36,209 nt of DNA from NCBI RefSeq assembly GCF_021606685.1, contig NZ_WKCB01000058.1, positions 1 to 36,209 on the forward strand, read 5' to 3'. Shown here piece after piece: positions 1 through 8,263 of this stretch. Made by a program: the position numbers and the translations under genes. The stretch's first letter is position 1; the number at the start of each line of letters is the position of its first letter. The DNA comes from Pseudomonas syringae (GTDB lineage: Bacteria > Pseudomonadota > Gammaproteobacteria > Pseudomonadales > Pseudomonadaceae). Under the pieces are notes generated by a model. The model had not been told where the DNA came from. It saw only the letters and a program-made list of their open reading frames with translations, and searched no databases.

Positions 1-848
1 TTGTCATGCACCCCACTCCACACCATCGACAACTCCGCCGCATCAATCGCAAACGGCGGATCCTCAGCCCGTAACAACGTCCCCTCCGTCAACGCGCAGG
101 CCGCATAATCCGGCACCGTCGCAATAATCTGCGTCCCCGCCAACAACGCCCGCAACCCGCTGAACTGCGGCACCGCCAGCACCACCCTGCGCGCCCGGCC
201 AATCCGTGCCAGGTCCAGATCGATATTGCCGCTCAGATCCCCCGAGAACGACACCATCGCATGGGGCCGCTCACAATATTCATCCAGCGTCAGCGGCGCC
301 GCACCGTCATCGCCACGCAGCACCTTGCACGGAATATCCCGCAGTTTCTTGCGCTTGGCATTCGCCGGCAATTCGGTGGTATAGCTCACCCCCACCGTGA
401 TCTCACCGCTGGCCAGCAACGACGACATCAACAGGTAATTGGCCCGCCGCACCACCACGACAATCCCCGGGGCCTCTTCGCGCAGTTGGCTGAGCAAGGG
501 CGGGAACAGACCGAATTCAGCGTCGTCAGACAGGCCGATACGGAACACCGCACAGCTGGTGGAAGGGTCGAAATCCTTGGCGCGGCTGACCGCGCCGGAA
601 ATGGTGTCCATAGCCGGTTGCAGCTCCTTGAGTATCGCCACGGCACGTGGCGTGGGCTCCATGCCCCGGCCGTTGCGCAGCAGCAACGGGTCGTCGAACA
701 AATCGCGCAAACGTGCCAATGCCGCACTCACCGCCGGTTGGCCCATAAAGAGTTTTTCGGCCACCCGGGTCAGGTTCTTCTCGAACATCAGCGCTTCGAA
801 AATCACCAGCAGGTTCATGTCGACGCGGCGCAGGTCGTTGCGGTTCAT
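1..848 (-). CDS. LysR-family regulator, MexT-like (3' end cut by window edge)
   Basis: A transcription regulator reading leftward from an ATG at 846-848 and still open at base 1, so the C-terminus is missing. The N-terminus MNRNDLRRVDMNLLVIFEAL is followed by a LysR winged helix (residues about 10-65, with EKLFMGQPAVSAALARLRDLF) and then a substrate-binding domain beginning near residue 90 (FRIGLSDDAEFGLFP). From memory this N-terminus and the stretch VVVRRANYLLM are very close to MexT of Pseudomonas aeruginosa, the activator of the mexEF-oprN efflux operon, but other NodD/LinR-type regulators share this form. No efflux gene is visible in the window. It is divergent from the small AraC gene at 1063, with about 214 bases between. 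The LysR family call is secure; the MexT-like role is inferred. Confidence 0.88.
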   Translation of the reverse strand, partial: MNRNDLRRVDMNLLVIFEALMFEKNLTRVAEKLFMGQPAVSAALARLRDLFDDPLLLRNGRGMEPTPRAVAILKELQPAMDTISGAVSRAKDFDPSTSCAVFRIGLSDDAEFGLFPPLLSQLREEAPGIVVVVRRANYLLMSSLLASGEITVGVSYTTELPANAKRKKLRDIPCKVLRGDDGAAPLTLDEYCERPHAMVSFSGDLSGNIDLDLARIGRARRVVLAVPQFSGLRALLAGTQIIATVPDYAACALTEGTLLRAEDPPFAIDAAELSMVWSGVHD

Positions 849-1062
849 GGCGATTTCCACACAGTTGGCAGTTCATAGGATAAGCACGCAAACCGCTATT
901 TCGATTGCATGCCTGTGCTGTCTTTTTCGACGATTTGCGCCGCTGAACCTGGCGAAATTAACAACGATTAACTCGTCAGCCGAGCGGTCCGGCGTCAAGA
1001 ATGAAGCGGTCTACACTGCATCCATTCACCGGGAACGCTCCCATCGACTGCGGATATCCGTC

Positions 1063-1461
1063 ATGGCCCGACTTGAGTACTGTACGCCCCGTTTATCCGC
1101 CACCGGTGGCCTATGCCCCCGGCGCGAGCGTATTGCCAAACAACTGATCCTCGCCAACCTCGGCGAAAGCCTCGCGATTGCCGACCTGGCCCAGGCCTGC
1201 GCGTTGTCGCGCAGCCATTTTTCCCGCGCCTTCAAGTGCAGCACCGGGCTGTCGCCCCAGGAATGGATCCGCCAACAACGTATCCAGCGCGCCAAGGAGC
1301 TGATCACCCAATCCTCCCTGAGCCTCACGCAAATCAGCCTGGAATGCGGTTTCTGCGACCAGGCGCACTTCTGCCATATGTTCACCCGCAGCGAGGGCGT
1401 CAACCCCATGACCTGGCGAAATCACCAATTGCGTCACAAGCTTCAAGAGATCGCTGCCTAG
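1063..1461 (+). CDS. Small single-domain AraC-family regulator
   Basis: This 132-residue protein is almost entirely an AraC-type double helix-turn-helix domain (residues about 25-125): LAQACALSRSHFSRAFKCST is the first helix-turn-helix and ISLECGFCDQAHFCHMFTRS the second. It lacks the sensor domain of typical 250-350 residue AraC proteins and so resembles SoxS/MarA-type regulators, whose activity is often set by abundance. The reading frame stays open upstream into the divergent LysR gene, but the ATG at 1063 is the start that fits the domain and avoids a long overlap. The gene ends 58 bases before the next regulator on the same strand. The target genes are unknown. Confidence 0.85.
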   Translation: MARLEYCTPRLSATGGLCPRRERIAKQLILANLGESLAIADLAQACALSRSHFSRAFKCSTGLSPQEWIRQQRIQRAKELITQSSLSLTQISLECGFCDQAHFCHMFTRSEGVNPMTWRNHQLRHKLQEIAA

Positions 1462-1519
1462 TGGTCGGCACGTACCTGGAATATGCTGGCCGCTTACTGA
1501 TCCCAGAGCACGGCCACCC

Positions 1520-4282
1520 ATGAGTGACCTCAGCGACCAGGCCATGCACTTCGGCCCCTACCGCATCCACCCGCGCCAGCGCCTGGTGCTGGAGGCCGGT
1601 CGCCCGTTGCGCCTGGGACGACGGGCAGTGGACATCCTGCTGATCCTGCTGGAGCAGGCCGGCAATGTGGTGAGCAAGCAAGAGTTGATCGCCCGGGTCT
1701 GGCCCAAAAGCGTGGTGGAAGATGGCAACCTGCGTGTGCATATGGCGGCGTTGCGCAAGGCACTTGGCGATGGCCAGGCCGGGCAGCGCTATATCGTGAC
1801 GGTGGCCCAGCGCGGCTACAGTTTTGTGGCGCCACTGAGCATCGAACCGATGACCCTGCCCACCCCAGGCGCCACCCAACGCCCAAGTCACAACCTGCCG
1901 CTGCGGCGCACGCGCATGCTCGGCCGCCAGGCCTTGATCGACAGCCTGGTGCAACACTTGCCCGAGCAACGCTTTATTACCCTGACCGGCGCCGGCGGCA
2001 TCGGCAAGACCACCGTCGCATTGCGCGTGGCGGAATTGTTGATCGGGCACTATCCCGATGGCATTTGCCTGCTGGATCTGGCGCCGCTGAGCGCTGCGTC
2101 GATGATTGTGCCCAACCTCGCCAGCCTGCTCGACCTGACGCACACCGAGCACGAACCACTGGCCGAGTTCGCGCGCCGCCTGCAAGCGCGTCAGTGGCTG
2201 CTGGTGATCGACAACTGCGAACACCTGCTGGACGACATCGCGCTGATCAGCGAAACCCTGCTGCGCCACGCGCCCAAATTGCACATCCTGGCCACCAGCC
2301 GCGAGGCGTTGCGCGCCGAGGGCGAACATGTGCAACGCCTCGACCCGCTGGCCTGTCCGCCCGTCTCCGGCAACCGCGCCCAGGCGTTGGGCTACCCGGC
2401 CCTGCAATTGCTGATCGAGCGGGCCATGTCCCATCAGGACAGCTTTGAATTGCATGAAGCCGAACTGCCCCTGGCGATTGATATCTGCCAGCGCCTGGAC
2501 GGCATTCCACTGGCTATCGAATTAGTCGCGGCGCAGATCGAACGCTTCGGCCTGCCCGGGTTGCTGGTACAGATGGAAGACAACTTCCGCCTGCTCACCC
2601 GGGGTCGGCGCGACGCCTTGCCCCGTCATCAGACCTTGCGCGCCACGCTGGACTGGAGCTTCGACCTGCTCACCGCTTGCGAACAGATTTGCCTGCGCCG
2701 CCTGGCGGTGTTTCGTGGCGGCTTCAGCCTGGCCAGCGCAGCGGCGGTGATTGCCGGGGAACAGATTGCGCCGGCCGAGGTGCTGGGGTCGATCAGCCAA
2801 TTGGTGGCCAAATCCTTGCTGAATGTGGAGCCCGGTGATGACGAGATGGTCTATCGCCTGCTGGACATTACCCGCACCTATGCCCTGGAAAAACTCAGCG
2901 TCGCCCAAGAGCTGGACGCTATCCGCGAACGCCACGCCTCGCGCTGCCTGGCGCTGATGAATCAGACCCAGGACGACTGGGAGCAAACCGCCACTCAACC
3001 CTGGATCGACCGCTACGCTCCGCTGCGTGAGGACATCCGCGCCGCCCTCGACTGGGGCCTGGGCGATGCGGGCGTACACCTGCTGGGCATTCGCCTCACC
3101 GTCAGCGCCATGCCGCTGTGGCAGGAGCTGTCGCTGCTGCGCGAACACGGTCTGTACGTGGGCAAGGCGCTGGCGCGGCTGGGGCAATCGAGTGCGCCGA
3201 GCCAGCGTTTGCACATGGCATTGCAGCTGGCACTCGGCAGTTTTTCCTATCACACCCAGGGTGGTACCGCGCAGACCGTCGAAGCCTTCGCCTGCGCACG
3301 GCGCCTGGCGGAGGCCGGCAAAGACCTGGCCGGCCAATTGCGCGCGGTGTCAGGGCAAATGGCGGTCAACCTGTGCGACGGCAACTACCGCGAGGCGCTG
3401 GTGCAAAGCCTGCACTTCGACCAATTGGGGCCGCAGGCCGAGCCGTTGCTGGCGCTGAGCGCGCAACGCCTGCGGGTGCTCGCGCAGCACTTCGCGGGGA
3501 ACCAGGCGCTGGCGCAGCACAATGCCGAACAGGTGATCCAGCGCATGGCCCAGAGCGGCCATCTCAACCGGTTTACCCACGGTTTTGGCGTGCAGTACGA
3601 CCAGAGCGTGGCCTCATTGACCATCCTTGCGCGCATCCTGTGGCTGCGCGGCTTCCCGGAGCGCGCGTCACGCATCGCTGGCCAGGCGCTCACGCTGGCA
3701 TTGCAGATCAATCACGGAACGTCGATTTGCTACACCCTGGCCCTCGCAGGGGTAGTGATCGCCCACTACAACGGCGATACCCTCACGGCACGCGAACACC
3801 TGGATTTGCTGGTGCAGCAGGCGCAAAAACATTCGGTGCAGCTGTTTCATACCTGGGCGCGCTGCTACGAGGGCACCACGCACATCGCCGATGTGCAGGG
3901 GTTGGGCCTGGTGGAAGACATCCTCGTGACGTTCAATGCCTTGCCGGTGGATGACGCCCTGTTCGAGCGCGCCCGAAACGGCGCGGCTGGCTGGTGCACG
4001 CCGGAGCTTCTGCGGGTGCGCGCCGAGAGCCTGGCCGACAGCCACGCCGCCGAAGCGCTGCTGCTCGAAGCGCTGGGCCTGGCGCACCAGCAAGGCGCGC
4101 TGGCCTGGGAGCTGCGCTGTGCGGCCTCGCTGGCACGCCTGTGGCAGACGCAAGGCCGTGTAGAGGCCGCACGTGACCTGCTGAGCTCAATTTATGGCCG
4201 ATTTACCGAAGGCTTTGACACCCAGGACTTAGTCCGCGTACGCAGCCTGCTCGACCAGTTGCAGGACAAACGGCCGGCCTGA
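1520..4282 (+). CDS. Winged-helix / NB-ARC-type ATPase regulator (920 aa)
   Basis: A large cytoplasmic transcription regulator. Residues about 10-105 form an OmpR/PhoB-type winged helix (LRLGRRAVDILLILLEQAGN, then NLRVHMAALRKALGD and RGYSFVAP). It is followed by a STAND/NB-ARC-like ATPase with a P-loop GAGGIGKTT at residues 157-165 and a Walker B-like WLLVIDNCEHLLDD near residue 230. The C-terminal half (about 480-920) is alpha-helical and TPR-like. Proteins of this build combine DNA binding with an ATP-dependent switch and a ligand- or protein-sensing repeat region. There is no receiver domain, so this is not a classical two-component regulator. Its 3' end overlaps by 54 bases the 3' end of a convergent shorter paralogue. 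The ATG at 1520 fits the domain start, though M9 is also possible. The regulated genes are unknown; the GlxA, pirin or AraC neighbours are possibilities only. Confidence 0.82.
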   Translation: MSDLSDQAMHFGPYRIHPRQRLVLEAGRPLRLGRRAVDILLILLEQAGNVVSKQELIARVWPKSVVEDGNLRVHMAALRKALGDGQAGQRYIVTVAQRGYSFVAPLSIEPMTLPTPGATQRPSHNLPLRRTRMLGRQALIDSLVQHLPEQRFITLTGAGGIGKTTVALRVAELLIGHYPDGICLLDLAPLSAASMIVPNLASLLDLTHTEHEPLAEFARRLQARQWLLVIDNCEHLLDDIALISETLLRHAPKLHILATSREALRAEGEHVQRLDPLACPPVSGNRAQALGYPALQLLIERAMSHQDSFELHEAELPLAIDICQRLDGIPLAIELVAAQIERFGLPGLLVQMEDNFRLLTRGRRDALPRHQTLRATLDWSFDLLTACEQICLRRLAVFRGGFSLASAAAVIAGEQIAPAEVLGSISQLVAKSLLNVEPGDDEMVYRLLDITRTYALEKLSVAQELDAIRERHASRCLALMNQTQDDWEQTATQPWIDRYAPLREDIRAALDWGLGDAGVHLLGIRLTVSAMPLWQELSLLREHGLYVGKALARLGQSSAPSQRLHMALQLALGSFSYHTQGGTAQTVEAFACARRLAEAGKDLAGQLRAVSGQMAVNLCDGNYREALVQSLHFDQLGPQAEPLLALSAQRLRVLAQHFAGNQALAQHNAEQVIQRMAQSGHLNRFTHGFGVQYDQSVASLTILARILWLRGFPERASRIAGQALTLALQINHGTSICYTLALAGVVIAHYNGDTLTAREHLDLLVQQAQKHSVQLFHTWARCYEGTTHIADVQGLGLVEDILVTFNALPVDDALFERARNGAAGWCTPELLRVRAESLADSHAAEALLLEALGLAHQQGALAWELRCAASLARLWQTQGRVEAARDLLSSIYGRFTEGFDTQDLVRVRSLLDQLQDKRPA

Positions 4283-5707
4283 AAACGGGCCCAGGTAGTG
4301 CCCGTAGCCCTGCTGCAAACGCGCCACTTGCAGTGGGTCGCGCAGTTGCGCCAACGCATAGCTGCGCACGCAGTTGAGCAGTCGGTAGCGCGGGTAGCCC
4401 GGGCCTGGCTCGAGGGACAGCAGCGACGTGCCGACCAGGCGGGCCAGCAAGTAGGACAGGTCAGCGTGTTCGAGTTCGGTGCCGGCGACCAGTTCGCTCA
4501 AGGTGGGCAAGCTCACCGCCATCTTGAACAAGCCCAACTGCAGGAACAGCCAGCGCTCCGGCAGGCTGAGGCGCTCGTAGGTCCAATCGAGGGCGGCCAT
4601 CAGTGATCGATGACGCTCCACCGCCGTGCGGCGGCCCCGGGTCAGCACCTGCAAGCCCCGGCGCAACTGCGCCTGCACGCCGCGCACGCCCAGGGCGTCC
4701 ACTTGGGCGGCGGCCAGTTCAAGCGCCAGGGGGATACCGTCCAGGCGCCTGCAGATATCGCGCAGCGGCGCCAGGTCCTGGGTTCGCAACACAAACCCCT
4801 GTTGACTGGCGCAGGCGCGCGCAACAAACAACTGCACCGCCGGATACGCCAGCGCCTGTTCAACACTGCCCAACGCCAACGGCGCAGGCAGCGCCAGTGG
4901 CGGCACGCGCAGCAGCCACTCTCCCGTGGCCTGCAGCGCTTCACGGCTGCTGAGCAGCACGCTGACCTGGGGCGCTTGTTCGCGTAACACGCGCAGCAGA
5001 TGCCGGCAGGCACCGAGCAGTTGATCGGCGCCGTCGAGCACCAGCAATAACTGCCGGCCGGCCAATTGGCGGCACAGCTCGGTGGCGCTGCCGCTGGGTT
5101 CCAGGTGCAGCGCCGTGGCCACGTGGCGCAACATCGCCAGGGGCGCCTCGACGGTGGCCAGGTCGACCCACCATACGCCGTCGCGGTAGCGTGGCAGAAC
5201 GCGCTCGGCCAAGGCCAGGGCCAAGGTGCTCTTGCCCACGCCAGCGCAACCGGTGAGGGTCATCAGGCGTTGCCCGGACAGGCGCCGCACCAACAGCGCA
5301 AGCAGTTCGTCGCGGCCAATCACCGGGCTGAGCCGGGTCGCCAGGTTGTGCCGGGGCAGAGCCGCCGCGACTGCGCCCTGCACGTGTGCGGCAAAGCTGT
5401 AGCCGCGCTGGGGGTCGTTGAGGATCAGGCGTTGGCCGGTGAAAGCACGGCGCAGCGCGGCGATGTGCACCCGCAGGTTGTTCTCTTCCACCACGCTGTG
5501 GGGCCAGACCCGTTCGATCAGAACGGCCTTGCTGACAAACTGCCCAGGCACCTCCAGCAGCACCGCGAGGATGTCCAACGCCCGCCCGCCAAGGGGCACC
5601 GGCCAGCCAGCCTTGCTGACCAGCCGCTGCTGTCGGTGAAAGGCATAGGCGCCGAAGCGCACCGTGCCATCAGCGTCAATCGCCTGAGGGTTGTTCATGT
5701 CTGTCAT
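4229..5707 (-). CDS. Winged-helix / NB-ARC-type ATPase regulator, shorter paralogue (492 aa)
   Basis: A paralogue of the convergent gene at 1520-4282. It has an OmpR-type winged helix near the N-terminus (VPLGGRALDILAVLLEVPGQ, NLRVHIAALRRAF, RGYSFAAHV), a P-loop GCAGVGKST, and a Walker B-like LLLVLDGADQLLGA. It lacks the roughly 400-residue TPR-like C-terminal half of its partner and stops soon after the ATPase winged-helix region. Its last 18 residues (FSGRPFVLQLVEQAAYAD) are encoded antisense to the end of the partner gene, so the 3' end may have been cut by rearrangement. The frame opens at an ATG at 5752. I chose the ATG at 5705-5707 because MTDMNNPQA resembles the short leader of the paralogue. 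Neither start has a clear ribosome site. The function is transcription control with an unknown signal and target. Confidence 0.8.
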   Translation of the reverse strand: MTDMNNPQAIDADGTVRFGAYAFHRQQRLVSKAGWPVPLGGRALDILAVLLEVPGQFVSKAVLIERVWPHSVVEENNLRVHIAALRRAFTGQRLILNDPQRGYSFAAHVQGAVAAALPRHNLATRLSPVIGRDELLALLVRRLSGQRLMTLTGCAGVGKSTLALALAERVLPRYRDGVWWVDLATVEAPLAMLRHVATALHLEPSGSATELCRQLAGRQLLLVLDGADQLLGACRHLLRVLREQAPQVSVLLSSREALQATGEWLLRVPPLALPAPLALGSVEQALAYPAVQLFVARACASQQGFVLRTQDLAPLRDICRRLDGIPLALELAAAQVDALGVRGVQAQLRRGLQVLTRGRRTAVERHRSLMAALDWTYERLSLPERWLFLQLGLFKMAVSLPTLSELVAGTELEHADLSYLLARLVGTSLLSLEPGPGYPRYRLLNCVRSYALAQLRDPLQVARLQQGYGHYLGPFSGRPFVLQLVEQAAYAD

Positions 5708-5847
5708 CGCGCTGAAACACCCGGCCTTGGGCGTTCGCGCGTCCTTTTCCATGGGCTTGACGTTATCTTGCCAGCTACCGATGACAGGACAATGCTGGCA
5801 CAGGGAGCGACACGGACAATCGGGTGCGCGAGACGGACATCCTGTCG

Positions 5848-6798
5848 TTAACTGAACTGCTGTCGGTATTGGGTAGGGTTGAGGCCGAGTTTTTCACTGA
5901 ACAGAAAGCGCATATGCCGCACGCTGCCAAAGCCTGCGTGAAAGGCCACGGTCTTGAGTGGCAGGTCGGTGGTTTCCAGCAACTGCCGGGCACGGTCGAT
6001 GCGCGCGCCTTGCAAGAAGGCCATGGGCGTCATCTGCACGTCCTTGGCGAACAGCCGCGCAAAGTGGCGCGCACTCATGCCGGCCAACTCGGCCATGGAC
6101 TCAATGGTGAACGCTTGCTCCAAATGCGCCAGCACATGGTTCTGCACCCGCGTGATCGCGGTTTCCTGGGGCGCCACGGCGGCGGTCATCGGGCTGAACT
6201 GGGCCTGGCCGCCCTGGCGTTTCATGACCACCAGCAGCACCTTGGCCACTTCCACCGCGACGTGCTTGCCATGGTCCTGGGCCACCACCGACAACGCCAG
6301 GTCGATACCCGCAGTCACCCCGCCCGAGGTGATCAAGCGCCCATCCTGCAAATAGATGCGGTCGGTTTCGACAATCGCCTTGGGGAACGCCCTGATCAGC
6401 CGCTCGGTGTAATGCCAGTGAGTGGTCACGCGGTGATCGTCCAACAGCCCGGCATATCCCAGCACAAAGGCGCCGGTGCAGATTGAACCCAGGCGCCGTA
6501 CCCGCGGCGCCGCCGCCTTGAGCCAGGGCAACAGCGCAGGGTGGCATTCGTTATAGGCGCCCGGGCCGCCTGGCACCAGCAGCAGGTCATAGGCGCCCTG
6601 TGCCTGCTCGAGCTGCAGGTCGGTCTGTACCGCCACACCATTGGACGCGCGCAGAGCGCCGGGCTCGGTGCCGATGGTGATGATCTGATAATGCTCCGCC
6701 GGCGGCAGGTAGCGGTTGGCAATGGAAAACACTTCGAGCGGCCCGGCCATGTCGAGTAGCAGGAAGTCCGGGAACAGCGCCATGGCCACGGTTTTCAT
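5848..6798 (-). CDS. GlxA-family regulator (DJ-1/PfpI domain + AraC domain)
   Basis: A 316-residue regulator. Residues 1-165 are a DJ-1/PfpI class I amidotransferase-like domain (MKTVAMALFPDFLLLDMAGP; nucleophile-elbow-like cysteine C107 in GSICTGAFVLGYAGLL), used in this family as a sensor rather than an enzyme. Residues about 210-312 are an AraC-type DNA-binding domain (MAELAGMSARHFARLFAKD, then VAFHAGFGSVRHMRFLFSEK). The frame continues upstream to 6852, but the ATG at 6796-6798 gives the standard family N-terminus. Relatives include regulators of carnitine, glycine-betaine and arginine catabolism (GbdR, CdhR, ArgR types), but this sequence is not assigned to any of them. It is divergent from the pirin gene at 6979 across 180 bases, which makes the pirin a natural candidate target. 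Confidence 0.87.
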   Translation of the reverse strand: MKTVAMALFPDFLLLDMAGPLEVFSIANRYLPPAEHYQIITIGTEPGALRASNGVAVQTDLQLEQAQGAYDLLLVPGGPGAYNECHPALLPWLKAAAPRVRRLGSICTGAFVLGYAGLLDDHRVTTHWHYTERLIRAFPKAIVETDRIYLQDGRLITSGGVTAGIDLALSVVAQDHGKHVAVEVAKVLLVVMKRQGGQAQFSPMTAAVAPQETAITRVQNHVLAHLEQAFTIESMAELAGMSARHFARLFAKDVQMTPMAFLQGARIDRARQLLETTDLPLKTVAFHAGFGSVRHMRFLFSEKLGLNPTQYRQQFS

Positions 6799-6978
6799 AA
6801 AACAGGGAATCCATCGATAAGGAATGCGGCAGGCATTATGGCACGTCCGCAATTGTCAATCTGAGGGCGACAGTTATTCAGAATTCAGCTTCTTAATGAA
6901 TTTATCAGTAACCATTAATCTTCTTCTCAACGCCGGAGCCCTGCATGTCGCAGCCCGCTCCCACTTGAGGACACTACC

Positions 6979-7701
6979 ATGCTGACCCTTCGCAAAGCTT
7001 CCGAACGCGGCGCCGCCAATCACGGTTGGTTGAAGTCGTTCCACACCTTCTCGTTCGCCAACTACTGGAACCCTGAAGAACAAGGTTTTTCCGACCTGCT
7101 GGTGATCAACGATGACCGCGTCGCCGCCGGTAAAGGCTTTGGCCAACACCCGCACCGCGACATGGAAATTTTCTCTTATGTGCTCGAAGGCGCTCTGGAA
7201 CACAAGGACACCCTGGGCACCGGCTCGGTGATCCGCCCCGGCGATGTGCAACTGATGAGTGCCGGCAGTGGCGTGGCCCACAGCGAGTTCAACCACAGTC
7301 AGACCCGTGGCGTGCACTTCCTGCAAATCTGGATCGTGCCCGCCGTGGCCGGTGCCGAGCCGCGCTACCAGCAGGAGCACTTCAGCGAGGCGCAGAAACG
7401 TGGGCGCTTGCAACTGATCATCTCGCCTGACGGTGCCGACGGTTCCCTGAGCGTGCGCCAGGATGCACGGGTGTATGCCGGGCTGTTCAACGGCGCCGAA
7501 AGCGCAAGCCTGGACTTGCCGCCGGATCGCCACGTGTACATCCACGTGGCCCGCGGCAGCGTTGAAATCAATGGCCAGCGCTTGCAGGAAGGCGACGGCG
7601 CCCGGGTACGTGATGAGCAGCAGATCCGCTTGAGCCACGGCGCGGACGCCGAGGTGCTGGTGTTCGACCTGCGCCCTCAAGAACGGCCGCAGATGCCGTG
7701 A
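6979..7701 (+). CDS. Pirin family protein, YhhW-like (quercetin 2,3-dioxygenase type)
   Basis: A 240-residue bicupin. The N-terminal cupin carries the pirin metal site at H57, H59, H101 and E103 (GFGQHPHRDMEIFSYVLEG and GSGVAHSEFNHS), the same four positions as I recall for Escherichia coli YhhW, which has quercetinase activity in vitro. The C-terminal cupin (residues about 130-230) lacks an obvious metal site, as is usual. The protein has no signal peptide and should be cytoplasmic. The start is supported by a GAGGAC ribosome site 7 bases upstream. It is divergent from the GlxA-type regulator. The cellular substrate is unknown; the quercetinase name reflects homology. Confidence 0.9.
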   Translation: MLTLRKASERGAANHGWLKSFHTFSFANYWNPEEQGFSDLLVINDDRVAAGKGFGQHPHRDMEIFSYVLEGALEHKDTLGTGSVIRPGDVQLMSAGSGVAHSEFNHSQTRGVHFLQIWIVPAVAGAEPRYQQEHFSEAQKRGRLQLIISPDGADGSLSVRQDARVYAGLFNGAESASLDLPPDRHVYIHVARGSVEINGQRLQEGDGARVRDEQQIRLSHGADAEVLVFDLRPQERPQMP

Positions 7702-7707
7702 CGGTTA

Positions 7708-7737
7708 GGCGATGGCCCGTTCAAACGGGTCATCGCC
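7708..7737 (+). terminator. Stem-loop after the pirin gene
   Basis: A 13-pair stem (GGCGATGGCCCGT against ACGGGTCATCGCC, one G-U pair) with a TCAA loop begins 7 bases after the pirin stop codon. No T-run follows, so it may be an mRNA 3'-end stabiliser or a weak terminator rather than a strong intrinsic one. Confidence 0.5.
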
Positions 7738-7845
7738 GGCATCGATAGTCACCATCAGCGCAATGAAGTTCTCTAAAAAAATGCAACGCGTAACATCCGA
7801 CCCATACCCGCAACACCCCAACTAAAACACTCGGAGCACACCCTC

Positions 7846-8193
7846 ATGAAACGCCAAATCTTGCTTAGCCTCGCTTTCTCGGTACTCGCTGCAAACGCAT
7901 TTGCTCACCCTGTTGTCGCTGAAGGCGGCTCGGATCGCCTGATCGAAAGTCGTGTTGCCGAAGGCGGTGCAGATCGCTTGCTGGAACGTCGCATAGCCGA
8001 AGGCGGTGCGGATCGCTTGCAGGAACGTGGCCTGGCTGAAGGTGGTGCGGATCGTTTGAAAGACCGTGGTCTGGCTGAAGGTGGTGCAGATCGTTTGAAA
8101 GACCGTGGCCTGGCTGAAGGTGGTGCAGATCGTTTGAAAGACCGTGGCCTGGCTGAAGGTGGTGCGGACCGTCTGCGCGGCAACAACGCTTGA
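7846..8193 (+). CDS. Small secreted protein of tandem 13-residue AEGGADRL repeats
   Basis: A 115-residue protein with a clear Sec signal peptide (MKRQILLSLAFSVLAANAFA, likely cut after A20). After HPV, the whole mature protein is seven tandem 13-residue units from V24 to the end, of the form (V/I/L)AEGGADRL-xx-R-x. Units 4-6 (LAEGGADRLKDRG) are identical in protein, and units 5 and 6 are nearly identical in DNA as 39-base repeats. The first units are more diverged and the last ends in RGNNA. The mature part is rich in Gly, Asp, Glu and Arg with no cysteine, enzyme motif or membrane segment. From memory, short Pseudomonas proteins with AEGGSDRL repeats exist, sometimes labelled phage infection protein without functional proof. 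The gene is monocistronic, with its own downstream terminator. Function unknown. Confidence 0.83.
   Translation: MKRQILLSLAFSVLAANAFAHPVVAEGGSDRLIESRVAEGGADRLLERRIAEGGADRLQERGLAEGGADRLKDRGLAEGGADRLKDRGLAEGGADRLKDRGLAEGGADRLRGNNA
7915..8190 (+). repeat. Seven in-frame 39-base tandem repeats within the secreted protein gene
   Basis: Repeat units start at 7915 and recur every 39 bases, each opening with a form of GCTGAAGGTGGTGCGGATCG. Homogeneity rises toward the 3' side, where consecutive units differ by one or two bases, which suggests recent unit duplication or conversion at that end. The copy number is likely to vary between strains. Confidence 0.85.
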
Positions 8194-8218
8194 CCCCGCA
8201 CTGTTTGCGGGGCACCCC

Positions 8219-8246
8219 AAACCGGCCTGATCAGCCGGTTTTTTTT
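8219..8246 (+). terminator. Intrinsic terminator after the repeat-protein gene
   Basis: The stem AACCGGC/GCCGGTT with a CTGATCA loop is followed by a run of T (8239-8246). It sits 26 bases after the stop codon; a smaller CCCCGCA/TGCGGGG hairpin lies just before it. It also faces the end of the convergent membrane-protein gene, though the T-run serves the plus strand. Confidence 0.85.
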
Positions 8247-8263
8247 CGTCTGCAGTACGGGGC

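Noticed and set aside
439..1062. In-frame upstream extension of the small AraC gene
   Set aside because: It would overlap most of the opposite-strand LysR gene, and its translation has no domain; the ATG at 1063 fits the AraC family.
1400..2455. Long open frame on the minus strand inside the 920-residue regulator gene
   Set aside because: Low-complexity Gln/Ala/His-rich translation typical of antisense frames in GC-rich DNA; the plus strand codes for a clear winged-helix/ATPase protein.
5701..5718. PHO-box half-site CTGTCAT near the start of the shorter ATPase regulator gene
   Set aside because: Only one half matches, and it lies in coding sequence; the second half (CTGAAAC) is poor.
7915..8190. 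CRISPR-like array
   Set aside because: The 39-base repeats are contiguous without spacers, in frame within a secreted-protein gene, and no cas gene is present.
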